A stretch of DNA of 54,297 nt from an uncultured Oscillospiraceae bacterium. Its GTDB lineage: Bacteria > Bacillota > Clostridia > Oscillospirales > Oscillospiraceae. Below the pieces are notes generated by a model that was not told where the DNA came from, searched no databases, and worked only from the letters and a program-made list of their open reading frames with translations. Each line of letters begins with the position of its first letter. The first letter of the stretch is position 1. Below, piece by piece: positions 39,646 through 46,600 of the stretch. The DNA lies in NCBI GenBank assembly GCA_947624385.1, contig CANQJZ010000011.1, positions 1 through 54,297 on the forward strand, written 5' to 3'. The position numbers and the translations under genes were made by a program.

Positions 39646-41120
39646 CCAGACGAATCATGATACAGGGCACCATGTCCGGCGCGGGCAAGAGTCTGCTGTG
39701 CGCCGCGCTGTGCCGCATATTTAAACAGGACGGACTGCGGCCCGCGCCGTTCAAAAGCCAGAATATGGCGCTGAACAGCTTCGTGACGGCTGACGGGCTG
39801 GAAATGGGCAGAGCCCAGGTTTTGCAGGCCCAGGCCGCCGGGGCGGAGCCGGACGTGCGCATGAATCCGGTGCTGCTCAAGCCGTGCAGCGACACGGGCA
39901 GTCAGATCGTCGTCAACGGAACGGTCCGGGGCCAGATGGCGGCGCAGGAGTATTTCCGGTACAAGAGGTCGCTCATCCCGGACATTCTGGCGGCGTACGA
40001 GAGCCTGGCGGCGGAATACGACCCCATCGTGATCGAGGGCGCGGGCAGTCCGGCGGAGATCAATCTGCGGGAAAACGACATCGTGAACATGGGTCTGGCA
40101 GAGCTGGCGGACGCGCCGGTGCTGCTGGTGGGGGACATCGACCCCGGCGGGGTGTTCGCCCAGCTTTACGGGACCGTGGCGCTGCTGAAGCCGGCGGAGC
40201 GGGCCCGGGTCAAGGGCCTGATCGTCAACAAGTTCCGGGGGGACGTGGAGATCTTAAAACCGGGCTTGGGCATGCTGGAGGAGCTGACCGGGCTGCCCGT
40301 GCTGGGGGTGGCGCCCTGGCTGCGGCTGGACCTGGACGAGGAGGACTCCATGGCGCCGAGCCTCCGGCAAAAAGCCGCCCATAAGGCCGTGGACATCGCG
40401 GTCGTACGGCTGCCGCGCATTTCCAATTTCACCGACTTTTCGCCCCTGGATTCTCATCCGATGCTGGGGGTGCGGTACGTGGACCGGCCGGAAGCGCTGG
40501 GCCAACCGGATATGCTCATTTTGCCCGGGACGAAGAGCACGGTGGGCGATCTTCTCTGGCTGCGCCGGTCCGGACTGGCCGACGCCATATTTTCGCTGGC
40601 CGGGTCAGGTGTGCCGGTTCTGGGGGTGTGCGGCGGCTATCAGATGCTGGGCCGGACGCTGACGGACCCGGACGGTACGGAGGGCGGCGGGCCGGAGTCG
40701 GTCCAGGGCCTGGGGCTGCTGCCCGCGGACACGGTGTTCGGTCCGGAAAAGACACGGGTACGGGTCCGAGGCAGGTGCCTGGCCGGACCTGTCGCGGGGG
40801 CCAAAGTGGAGGGCTACGAGATACACACCGGCCAGACAGTTTCGGCCGGTCCCGCCTTCTGCCGCCTGGACGACGGGCGGGAAGACGGCTGCGTGCGGGG
40901 GAGCGTGTGCGGGACCTATCTGCACGGGCTGTTCGACACCGGCGAGGCCGTGAACGCCCTGGCCTGGACGCTGTGCCGGCGCAAGGGCGTGGCATACGAG
41001 GACGATGGGTATGTTGACCGGGCCAAAAGGCTGGACGGGCAGCTGAACACGCTGGCGGAGGCGGTGCGCCGGGCGCTGGACATGGACGCGGTATACCGCA
41101 TATTGGAGGGGACGGCATGA
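39642..41120 (+). CDS. cbiP: Cobyric acid synthase
   Basis: 492 residues from the ATG at 39642 (ATGA overlap with cobD). Synthetase part: IMIQGTMSGAGKSLLCAAL (P-loop), FKSQNMALNSFVTADGLEMG, NPVLLKPCSDTGSQIVVNG and VLLVGDIDPGGVFAQLYGT. Glutamine amidotransferase part: LILPGTKSTVGDLLWL, VLGVCGGYQMLGRTL with the nucleophile Cys, and GTYLHGLFDTGEAV with the His. It amidates the b, d, e and g side chains of adenosylcobyrinic acid diamide. Confidence 0.96.
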   Translation: MTRRIMIQGTMSGAGKSLLCAALCRIFKQDGLRPAPFKSQNMALNSFVTADGLEMGRAQVLQAQAAGAEPDVRMNPVLLKPCSDTGSQIVVNGTVRGQMAAQEYFRYKRSLIPDILAAYESLAAEYDPIVIEGAGSPAEINLRENDIVNMGLAELADAPVLLVGDIDPGGVFAQLYGTVALLKPAERARVKGLIVNKFRGDVEILKPGLGMLEELTGLPVLGVAPWLRLDLDEEDSMAPSLRQKAAHKAVDIAVVRLPRISNFTDFSPLDSHPMLGVRYVDRPEALGQPDMLILPGTKSTVGDLLWLRRSGLADAIFSLAGSGVPVLGVCGGYQMLGRTLTDPDGTEGGGPESVQGLGLLPADTVFGPEKTRVRVRGRCLAGPVAGAKVEGYEIHTGQTVSAGPAFCRLDDGREDGCVRGSVCGTYLHGLFDTGEAVNALAWTLCRRKGVAYEDDGYVDRAKRLDGQLNTLAEAVRRALDMDAVYRILEGTA

Positions 41121-41617
41121 TCCATTTATATTGGGGCGACGGCAAGGGCAAGACCACCGCCGCGCTGGGTCTGGCCCTGCGGGCGCTGGCGGCGGGACAA
41201 AAGGTGGCCGTGGTGCAGTTTTTGAAAAGCGCTCCATCCGGTGAGGTGGAGTCATTGGAGGCGCTGGGAGCGAAATTTTTCCGGGGAAAGAGCACCGAGA
41301 AATTCGTCTCCCAAATGGACGGGGACGAGCGGGCCGAGACCCGGCGGGTGCAGGACGAAAATTTGCGGGCCGCGCTGGCCTGTGGGCCGGACACGCTGAT
41401 ACTGGACGAGGCATGCGCCGCGTGGCGGCTGGACATGGTAGACCGGGCGCTGCTGCGCGCCGCCGTGCTGGAGGCGCCGGTCGGCCGGGAGATCGTGCTC
41501 ACGGGCCGGGACCCGGCGGACTGGATGCGGGCATGCGCCGACTATGAGACGGAAATGCGCTGCCACCGGCACCCCTATCAAAAGGGCGTGAAGGCCAGAA
41601 AGGGCGTGGAGTTTTGA
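41117..41617 (+). CDS. cobA: Cob(I)yrinic acid a,c-diamide adenosyltransferase (CobA/BtuR type)
   Basis: 166 residues. P-loop LYWGDGKGKTTAALGLALRA, then VAVVQFLKSAPSGEVESLEA, TLILDEACAAWRLDMVD (Walker B) and IVLTGRDPADWMRACADYETE. The short family member that moves the 5'-deoxyadenosyl group from ATP to cobalt. It overlaps cbiP by 4 bases and cbiC by 4 bases. Confidence 0.95.
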   Translation: MIHLYWGDGKGKTTAALGLALRALAAGQKVAVVQFLKSAPSGEVESLEALGAKFFRGKSTEKFVSQMDGDERAETRRVQDENLRAALACGPDTLILDEACAAWRLDMVDRALLRAAVLEAPVGREIVLTGRDPADWMRACADYETEMRCHRHPYQKGVKARKGVEF

Positions 41618-42276
41618 GCGGGAAATTTACGGACCCGGCCGCCATCGAGCGGGCCAGCATGGAGATCATACGCGCCGAGCTCACGGGCCGGGGCATCGTC
41701 TTACCGCCGGAAAACGAGGCGGTGGTCCTGCGGGCCATCCACGCCACGGCCGACTTTGACTTCGCCGAGAATCTCACGTTCACGCCGGGGGCGGTAGAAA
41801 AGGCCGTGGCCGCGTTAAAGGCCGGGGCGGACATCGTCACCGACACCAATATGGCCCGGGCCGGGGTGAGCAAAGCCGCGTTGGGAAAGCTGGGCGGCGG
41901 CGTATATTGCTATATGGCCGACGAGGCGGTGGCGGCGCGGGCCAGGGCCCAGGGCGTCACGCGGGCGGCGGTGTCCATGGAAGTGGCCGCGAGAGAGCAC
42001 CCCGCCGCCCTGTACGCCGTGGGAAACGCCCCTACGGCGCTGCTGGCCCTGTGCGGGCTTTTGGACCGGGGGCTGCGTCCGGCGCTGGTGATCGGCGCAC
42101 CGGTGGGGTTCGTGAACGTGGTCGAGAGCAAGGAAAAAATTCTCGCGGCGTGCGAAAAAACCGCCGTACCCGCCATCGTGGCCACCGGGCGCAAAGGCGG
42201 CAGCACCGTGGCCGCCGCCATATGCAACGCCCTTATCTACACCGCCGCAGGAACATTGGACCCAAAGGACCGATAA
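41614..42276 (+). CDS. cbiC: Cobalt-precorrin-8 methylmutase
   Basis: 220 residues starting at TTG 41614; this start overlaps the cobA stop (TTTTGA) and gives the expected N terminus GKFTDPAAIERASMEIIRAEL (KFTDPAAIERASMEIIRA). The first ATG, at 41659, would cut into the conserved region. Further markers are AIHATADFDFAENLTF with the catalytic His, DTNMARAGVSKAALGKLGGG, GNAPTALLALCGL and GAPVGFVNVVESKE. CbiC shifts the methyl group from C-11 to C-12, giving cobyrinic acid. Last gene of the operon; no clear terminator follows in the 29 bases before the convergent gene. Confidence 0.94.
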   Translation: MSGKFTDPAAIERASMEIIRAELTGRGIVLPPENEAVVLRAIHATADFDFAENLTFTPGAVEKAVAALKAGADIVTDTNMARAGVSKAALGKLGGGVYCYMADEAVAARARAQGVTRAAVSMEVAAREHPAALYAVGNAPTALLALCGLLDRGLRPALVIGAPVGFVNVVESKEKILAACEKTAVPAIVATGRKGGSTVAAAICNALIYTAAGTLDPKDR

Positions 42277-42305
42277 GACGCGGCGCGCCCCCACCGGTCG
42301 AGAGT

Positions 42306-43439
42306 TCAACCATAGGTCTTATATTCTGCCAATAGTTCGGGAGCAGGTTGCTGCTTGCAGCCAACTGCAGCCTGCGTGTCTGTGACAGAGGTTTGTGCGT
42401 CAGAGTCATAGTCGAACAGTATCATCGTATCGCCGTCAGATGTGGGTTTGGAGATCTTCCGTCCGGCCTGAATGTCCCTTAAGGTCTGCTCATATTGGAC
42501 GATCGTTTCATCCACCATTTCCTGTGTCCAGGTAAACCAGCCTGTGGAAGGCGTCCAGCCCCTGGAGCCGATGATAGACTGGAGATCGACCTTCTCCCGT
42601 TCCAGCCAGGCAGAATACTCCTCCGCTGTCCACCATTCCACATTGTCCCAGCCAGATGCGGCACTGAATTCTTCGTCGGTCATGGGTATCCAGGTGTTGC
42701 CATCATCCATGCTGTAACAGGTTTTCCCGTCCGCAGGGTCAGTGTAGGACATTACCGTGTAGCCGCTCATGGCAGTCTCAATGGCATTAGCGGTGCCGTT
42801 CTGCGCTATGTCGCTTTCCGCCGCAGCCTGCCCGGAGGTGGCAAACGCCGTGGTGACACCTGTAACCAAATTGTCATCCCAATTTATTTGTTTTGGAAGG
42901 AGGATCACCGGGCAAAACACACCGTAGGTCAGCGGAGCGGAGATCCTGTCCGACTGTCGAAGCCGGATCGAGCGGCAAAGCCGGTGCTCCTTGAGCCAGT
43001 CCTGCGCGAAATCGCGATCCACGGGCAGCGCCTCCCGGAGCTCCCGGCGGCATCTCAGATAAGCTGCTGTAAAAAACGCAGCACAGACCAACGCCCCTGC
43101 CATCCAAACCAATCTATATGGCGGAACGGCTGGAGAAGCAGCCGAGGCAGTGGGAACCGAAGGCGCTATGCCAGTACCGGGTACAAGTAAACTGGCCGGT
43201 TGGACCGCAGAAACGCTGGCCCTGAACGGCTCTGTCTTTGCCGGAGAAAGGAGTTTGCCAAACAGCGAGTACACGCTGAACGCTGAGGGCACAGAATAAG
43301 GAACCAACAACCGCGTCAGTGTAATGCCCCACAATGCCAAAAAGGTTTTCTTCGGCAGGCGGTTGATCGCCAGAGCGCGAATGACGACAATAACCAAAAT
43401 CATCACAGCTCCGGAGAGGCTCATTTCCAATAGGCTCAA
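42306..43439 (-). CDS. BlaR1/MecR1-like (M56) membrane protein lacking its protease core
   Basis: 377 residues. The N-terminal 210 residues are M56-like: membrane helices MILVIVVIRALAINRLPKKT and FLALWGITLTRLLVPYSVPS, a helix near 110, then HRLCRSIRLRQSDRISAPLT, YGVFCPVILLPKQI. In this family the next segment is the zinc protease motif HExxH in the cytoplasmic loop. Here PKQINWDD is followed directly by NLVTGVTTAFATSGQAAAES, an extracytoplasmic-type tail with DGKTCYSMDDGNTWIPM. About 100 or more residues including HExxH are missing without a frameshift. It cannot cleave BlaI by the known mechanism. It overlaps blaI by 4 bases. Confidence 0.75.
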   Translation of the reverse strand: MSLLEMSLSGAVMILVIVVIRALAINRLPKKTFLALWGITLTRLLVPYSVPSAFSVYSLFGKLLSPAKTEPFRASVSAVQPASLLVPGTGIAPSVPTASAASPAVPPYRLVWMAGALVCAAFFTAAYLRCRRELREALPVDRDFAQDWLKEHRLCRSIRLRQSDRISAPLTYGVFCPVILLPKQINWDDNLVTGVTTAFATSGQAAAESDIAQNGTANAIETAMSGYTVMSYTDPADGKTCYSMDDGNTWIPMTDEEFSAASGWDNVEWWTAEEYSAWLEREKVDLQSIIGSRGWTPSTGWFTWTQEMVDETIVQYEQTLRDIQAGRKISKPTSDGDTMILFDYDSDAQTSVTDTQAAVGCKQQPAPELLAEYKTYG

Positions 43440-43810
43440 GTGTCCGCCTCCCCATCCAGATCACCGACGATCTGCCGGAGTTTTGCGATCTGCTCCGCGG
43501 TCAGCTTCCGTCTGTCCAGAAGAGAAGCGAACAGTTTGTCGGCGGAGCCGTCGAACATCTTGCCGATCAATTCGTCCGTCTCGGCTTCCTGTGCCTCCTG
43601 TTTGGTGATCAGTGCGTGGCATCGAAAGTTTGGTTCACTGCGTTCGATGGCCCCCTTTGCGATGCACTTTTTAATGACTGTATAAGTCGTGTTCATGTTC
43701 CAGCCGATCTCCGCTTTGAGAATGTCAGAGATCTGTTTTGCGGTGGTGTCACCTTCTTTCCACAAAACGCCCATGACCTTCAGTTCAGAATCAAAGAGCT
43801 TGATCGCCAT
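43436..43810 (-). CDS. blaI: BlaI/MecI-family transcriptional repressor
   Basis: 124 residues, normal length. Winged helix at residues 5-70: LFDSELKVMGVLWKEGDTTA, KQISDILKAEIGWNMNTTYT, VIKKCIAKGAIER; then the dimerisation part with ADKLFASLLDRRKLTAEQ. In the family the repressor is cleaved after an M56 sensor detects a signal (a beta-lactam in the classical case). Three dyads at 43837-43904 upstream are the likely operators. No resistance target gene adjoins; the only co-transcribed gene is the truncated sensor. Confidence 0.9.
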   Translation of the reverse strand: MAIKLFDSELKVMGVLWKEGDTTAKQISDILKAEIGWNMNTTYTVIKKCIAKGAIERSEPNFRCHALITKQEAQEAETDELIGKMFDGSADKLFASLLDRRKLTAEQIAKLRQIVGDLDGEADT

Positions 43811-43836
43811 ATCATCCTATCCTTTCATCGAGCTGA

Positions 43837-43904
43837 ACTATTGCAATAGTTTACATTGGCATACCATCACAATAGTTTCCGCCTGTCAACACTATTCTGA
43901 TAGT
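43837..43904 (-). promoter_or_regulatory. Promoter and three BlaI-type operators
   Basis: Dyads of the form ACTAT-N4-ATAGT: ACTATTGCAATAGT (43837-43850, perfect), ACCATCACAATAGT (43863-43876, one mismatch) and ACTATTCTGATAGT (43891-43904). Centres are 26 and 28 bases apart. On the minus strand TTGACA (43884-43889) and TGGTAT (43861-43866) with 17 bases between form the promoter, overlapped by the middle operator. Confidence 0.75.
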
Positions 43905-43925
43905 TTCGGAAGAATAATAAGATCG

Positions 43926-44021
43926 ACTAATGAGTGGTTCGCCAAGGACACCAGCCGAAAGGTGAAAGCGGCCCTCCGGGCCAAGCACGCCGCAGGGCAG
44001 CTTGACCCGGGGGACAGGTGA
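43926..44021 (+). pseudogene. Internal fragment of a large serine recombinase
   Basis: The frame reads TNEWFAKDTSRKVKAALRAKHAAGQ and then ends in a TGA at 44019-44021. The stretch with Asp-Thr-Ser-Arg-Lys and Lys-Ala is the conserved helix after the catalytic domain in Tn4451-type recombinases. Nothing else of the gene remains. Confidence 0.6.
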
Positions 44022-44059
44022 GATATTATCCGGCCCGTCAAAGAAAGAGAAGATTTAAG

Positions 44060-44113
44060 TCAAGCAAGGGGGAGCTCGAGGGGGGCGGGAGCCCCGCCTC
44101 GAATGGGATTAAA
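44060..44113 (+). repeat. Structured dispersed repeat R2, intergenic copy
   Basis: 54 bases matching 31711-31763 except for a paired change in the inner stem (GGGGC / GCCCC here) and one extra T near the end. It lies between a recombinase fragment and a terminator. Confidence 0.7.
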
Positions 44114-44117
44114 CGAA

Positions 44118-44150
44118 ACACCGTTCACGAAAGCCGTGAACGGTGTTTTT
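44118..44150. terminator. Rho-independent terminator
   Basis: Perfect 12-base stem ACACCGTTCACG / CGTGAACGGTGT, 5-base loop, T5. It can serve the leftward gene ending at 44167, whose side has an A-run on the plus strand. Confidence 0.85.
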
Positions 44151-44166
44151 ATGCTGTTTTTGACCC

Positions 44167-45186
44167 TTAGAACGACGCCACGTTGTCCGGGCCGATGTCG
44201 GCCAGGGTGGGGGTACCGCACATGGTCATGGTGTCCCTGAGCTCCGCAATTATTTTGTCCAGGTAGACCCTGAGGCCCTCGGCGCCGGCGGCGTACACGA
44301 AGGGAACTACAGGCCGGCCCAGCAGCACCGCGTCGGCTCCCAGGGCCAGGGCACGGAACACGTCTGTGCCGGAGCGGATGCCGCCGTCCACGAAAATGGG
44401 CACCTGGCCCTTTACGGCCTTGGCGATGGCGGGCAGGACCTCCGCCGTGGCGGGTACGCCGCCCAGCACCCGGCCGCCGTGGTTGGACACCACGATGGCC
44501 GCCGCGCCGCCCTCGATGGCCTTTTCCGCGCCCCGGACCGTCATGACGCCCTTGACGATGAAGGGCATTTTGGCGTAGGCGGTGATCTCACGAAGTTCGG
44601 AGACGGACTTGCTGCCGGCGTTGGGGTTCATGGCCTTCAAGAAGGGCAGGCCCGCGCCGTCCACGTCCATGGCCGCGGCGAAAATGCCCCTGGCGTTCAA
44701 AATGTCCAGCTTTTCAAACACGGCCTCCTTGTTCCAGGGCTTGATGGTGGGGATACCCACGCCCTGGACCTTTTCCATGTCCTGCACGGCGCTTTTCATG
44801 ATCTCCGGGTCCACCCCGTCGCCGGTGAAGGCGGCCACGCCGTATTCATAGCAGGCGGGCACCAGCACGCTGTTGTAGGCAAAGTCGTCGTACTTGTCCC
44901 CATAGTGCAGTTTTAAAGAGCCCAGGGGCGCGATGAAAACGGGGGCCTTGAAATCCCGGCCAAAGAGCCTGAAGGACGTGTCGATGGGCGCGTTGGGGCA
45001 GAGGGTGTCCATGTTCACCAGGACCTCCTGCCACTTGGCGTAGTTGCGGGCGGCGGTGTTGTTGGGCGCTTTGCAGCCCGGACCGGGTATGGTGTTGGCG
45101 CAGGCCAGGCCGTTGCACACCGGGCACGCCTTGCAGTACGGCCCCACCTGGTCCCGGGCGGCTTTCAATATCTCGTCATATGTCAT
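44167..45186 (-). CDS. FMN-dependent alpha-hydroxyacid dehydrogenase-like enzyme
   Basis: 339 residues from the ATG at 45186, which has GGGAGG upstream. TIM-barrel of the lactate oxidase/glycolate oxidase family: FKAPVFIAPLGSLKLHYGDK, FIVKGVMTVRGAEKAIEGGA with the flavin Lys, VVSNHGGRVLGGVPATAEVL with the catalytic His and Arg, and IFVDGGIRSGTDVFRALALG, ADAVLLGRPVVPFVYA. A Cys-rich N terminus (CKACPVCNGLACANTIPGPGC in parts CKACPVCNG and ACANTIPGPGC) is not part of classical members and could hold a metal or disulfide. Often annotated as alpha-hydroxy-acid oxidising protein in clostridia; substrate unknown. Divergent from the TRAP transporter, which could import an organic acid. Confidence 0.85.
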   Translation of the reverse strand: MTYDEILKAARDQVGPYCKACPVCNGLACANTIPGPGCKAPNNTAARNYAKWQEVLVNMDTLCPNAPIDTSFRLFGRDFKAPVFIAPLGSLKLHYGDKYDDFAYNSVLVPACYEYGVAAFTGDGVDPEIMKSAVQDMEKVQGVGIPTIKPWNKEAVFEKLDILNARGIFAAAMDVDGAGLPFLKAMNPNAGSKSVSELREITAYAKMPFIVKGVMTVRGAEKAIEGGAAAIVVSNHGGRVLGGVPATAEVLPAIAKAVKGQVPIFVDGGIRSGTDVFRALALGADAVLLGRPVVPFVYAAGAEGLRVYLDKIIAELRDTMTMCGTPTLADIGPDNVASF

Positions 45187-45528
45187 GGTATCGTCCTCCC
45201 AAAGTGCGTTTTTCACCATTATACCATGTCGTGCGGTTCCGGCGCAAGCCGGGAGCACGACCGGTATTTTGAGGTATAACGGTGGCTTTGCCGCTGTTAT
45301 ATAACATGGGTCACAAAAGTCAATGCGCGTCCGGCGTTGTACAAATCCACCAAAACGGGATAAGATGAGGGGAGATTATTGGCGAAAGCGATAAAATGAA
45401 AGTTTTGGAATACAAAAATTCATTTTTCACTTGAAACTTCGGGAAAAACCGCTTATAATGTGCTTACATTGCAGATTCGACAAATAAAAACTGCAAACGC
45501 GAGAAACATCACAAGGAGGAAACATATC
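45187..45528. other. Divergent intergenic region
   Basis: 342 bases between two divergent genes. The rightward promoter at 45431-45459 is clear. No gene, stable hairpin or repeat is supported in the rest. Confidence 0.5.
45431..45459 (+). promoter_or_regulatory. Promoter of the TAXI-TRAP transporter genes
   Basis: TTGAAA (45431-45436), 17 bases, TATAAT (45454-45459). AAGGAGGA precedes the ATG at 45529. Confidence 0.8.
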
Positions 45529-46506
45529 ATGAAGAAGTCCCTTAAGAAGGCTTTCGCGCTGACGCTGGCGCTGGTCATGGTCCTGAGCCTGAGCGCCACG
45601 GCGTTCGCCTCCGGCAGTCTGGCCATGGGCACCGGCGGCGAGTCCGGCACCTATTACGCTTACAGCGGCGTGCTGGCTACCTACCTGAAGCAGGAGACCG
45701 GCGTGGACATCACCGTCAACGCCACCGGCGGTTCCGCCGCCGACATCACCGGCATCGACCAGGGCCTGTACGATCTGGCCACGGTCCAGTCCGACGTGAT
45801 GACCTATGCCTACAATGGCACCAACTCCTATGAAGAGACCGGCGCCATCACCAGCTTTGTCACGCTGGGCGCCCTGTACGCCGAGACCGTGCAGCTGGTC
45901 ACCTGCGACCCCGACATCAAGTCCATTGCCGACCTGAAGGGCAAGGACGTGTGCGTGGGCGACGCCGGCTCCGGCACGGTCTACAACACCAGCGACATTC
46001 TGGCCGCCTATGACATGACCATGGACGACATTAACCCCATCTACCAGAGCTTCGGCGACTCCACCGAGAGCCTGAAGGACGGCAAGATCGACGCCGCCTT
46101 CCTGTGCGCCGGCGCGCCCACCCCCGCCATTACCGACCTGGCCTCCAGCAACGATGTTTACCTGGTCTCCATTGACGACGAGCACATGGAAAAGCTGCTG
46201 GACACCTGCCCCTGGTATGCTTCCCTGACCATCCCCGCCGGCACCTACAAGGGCTTTGACGAGGACTGCACCACCATCACCGTGAAGGCCACCATGATCT
46301 GCAGGGCCGACCTGGATGAGGACACCGCCTATACCATCGTGTCCACGATTTTCAATCCTGACAACAAGGACGCCATCACCGAGCTGCACGCCAAGGGCGC
46401 GGAGCTTGACCTGACCTTTGCCACCGACGGCATCGCCGTTCCCTTCCATCCCGGCGCGGCAAAGTTCTTCGCCGAGAATGGCATCGAAGTGGATGTGGCC
46501 GAGTAA
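45529..46506 (+). CDS. TAXI-family TRAP transporter solute-binding protein
   Basis: 325 residues from the ATG at 45529. Signal peptide KAFALTLALVMVLSLSATAFA, then the TAXI start LAMGTGGESGTYYAYSGVLA, NATGGSAADITGIDQGLYDLA, ATVQSDVMTYAY, KDVCVGDAGSGTVYNTSDIL and GKIDAAFLCAGAPTPAI. TAXI proteins deliver organic acids such as glutamate or other small anions to a TRAP permease. No lipobox Cys is visible; in monoderms some anchoring would be expected. Followed by a stem-loop and the fused permease. Confidence 0.93.
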   Translation: MKKSLKKAFALTLALVMVLSLSATAFASGSLAMGTGGESGTYYAYSGVLATYLKQETGVDITVNATGGSAADITGIDQGLYDLATVQSDVMTYAYNGTNSYEETGAITSFVTLGALYAETVQLVTCDPDIKSIADLKGKDVCVGDAGSGTVYNTSDILAAYDMTMDDINPIYQSFGDSTESLKDGKIDAAFLCAGAPTPAITDLASSNDVYLVSIDDEHMEKLLDTCPWYASLTIPAGTYKGFDEDCTTITVKATMICRADLDEDTAYTIVSTIFNPDNKDAITELHAKGAELDLTFATDGIAVPFHPGAAKFFAENGIEVDVAE

Positions 46507-46527
46507 GGACTGACCCAACCGAGCACA

Positions 46528-46558
46528 GGGAGTGCCGCTTGCCAAGAGCGGCACTCCT
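46528..46558 (+). terminator. Intercistronic stem-loop between TAXI protein and permease genes
   Basis: AGGGAGTGCCGCT pairs with AGCGGCACTCCT around a 7-base loop. No good T-run follows (TTGATTG), so it more likely trims or stabilises the transcript and allows more binding protein than permease to be made. Confidence 0.55.
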
Positions 46559-46600
46559 TGATTGAAATCATCCATCATCGCACAGCCACGGAGGTACCCT

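Noticed and set aside
41659-42276. ATG at 41659 as the start of cbiC
   Set aside because: It would remove the conserved TDPAAIERAS segment; the overlapping TTG at 41614 fits the family length and the overlapping gene style of the operon.
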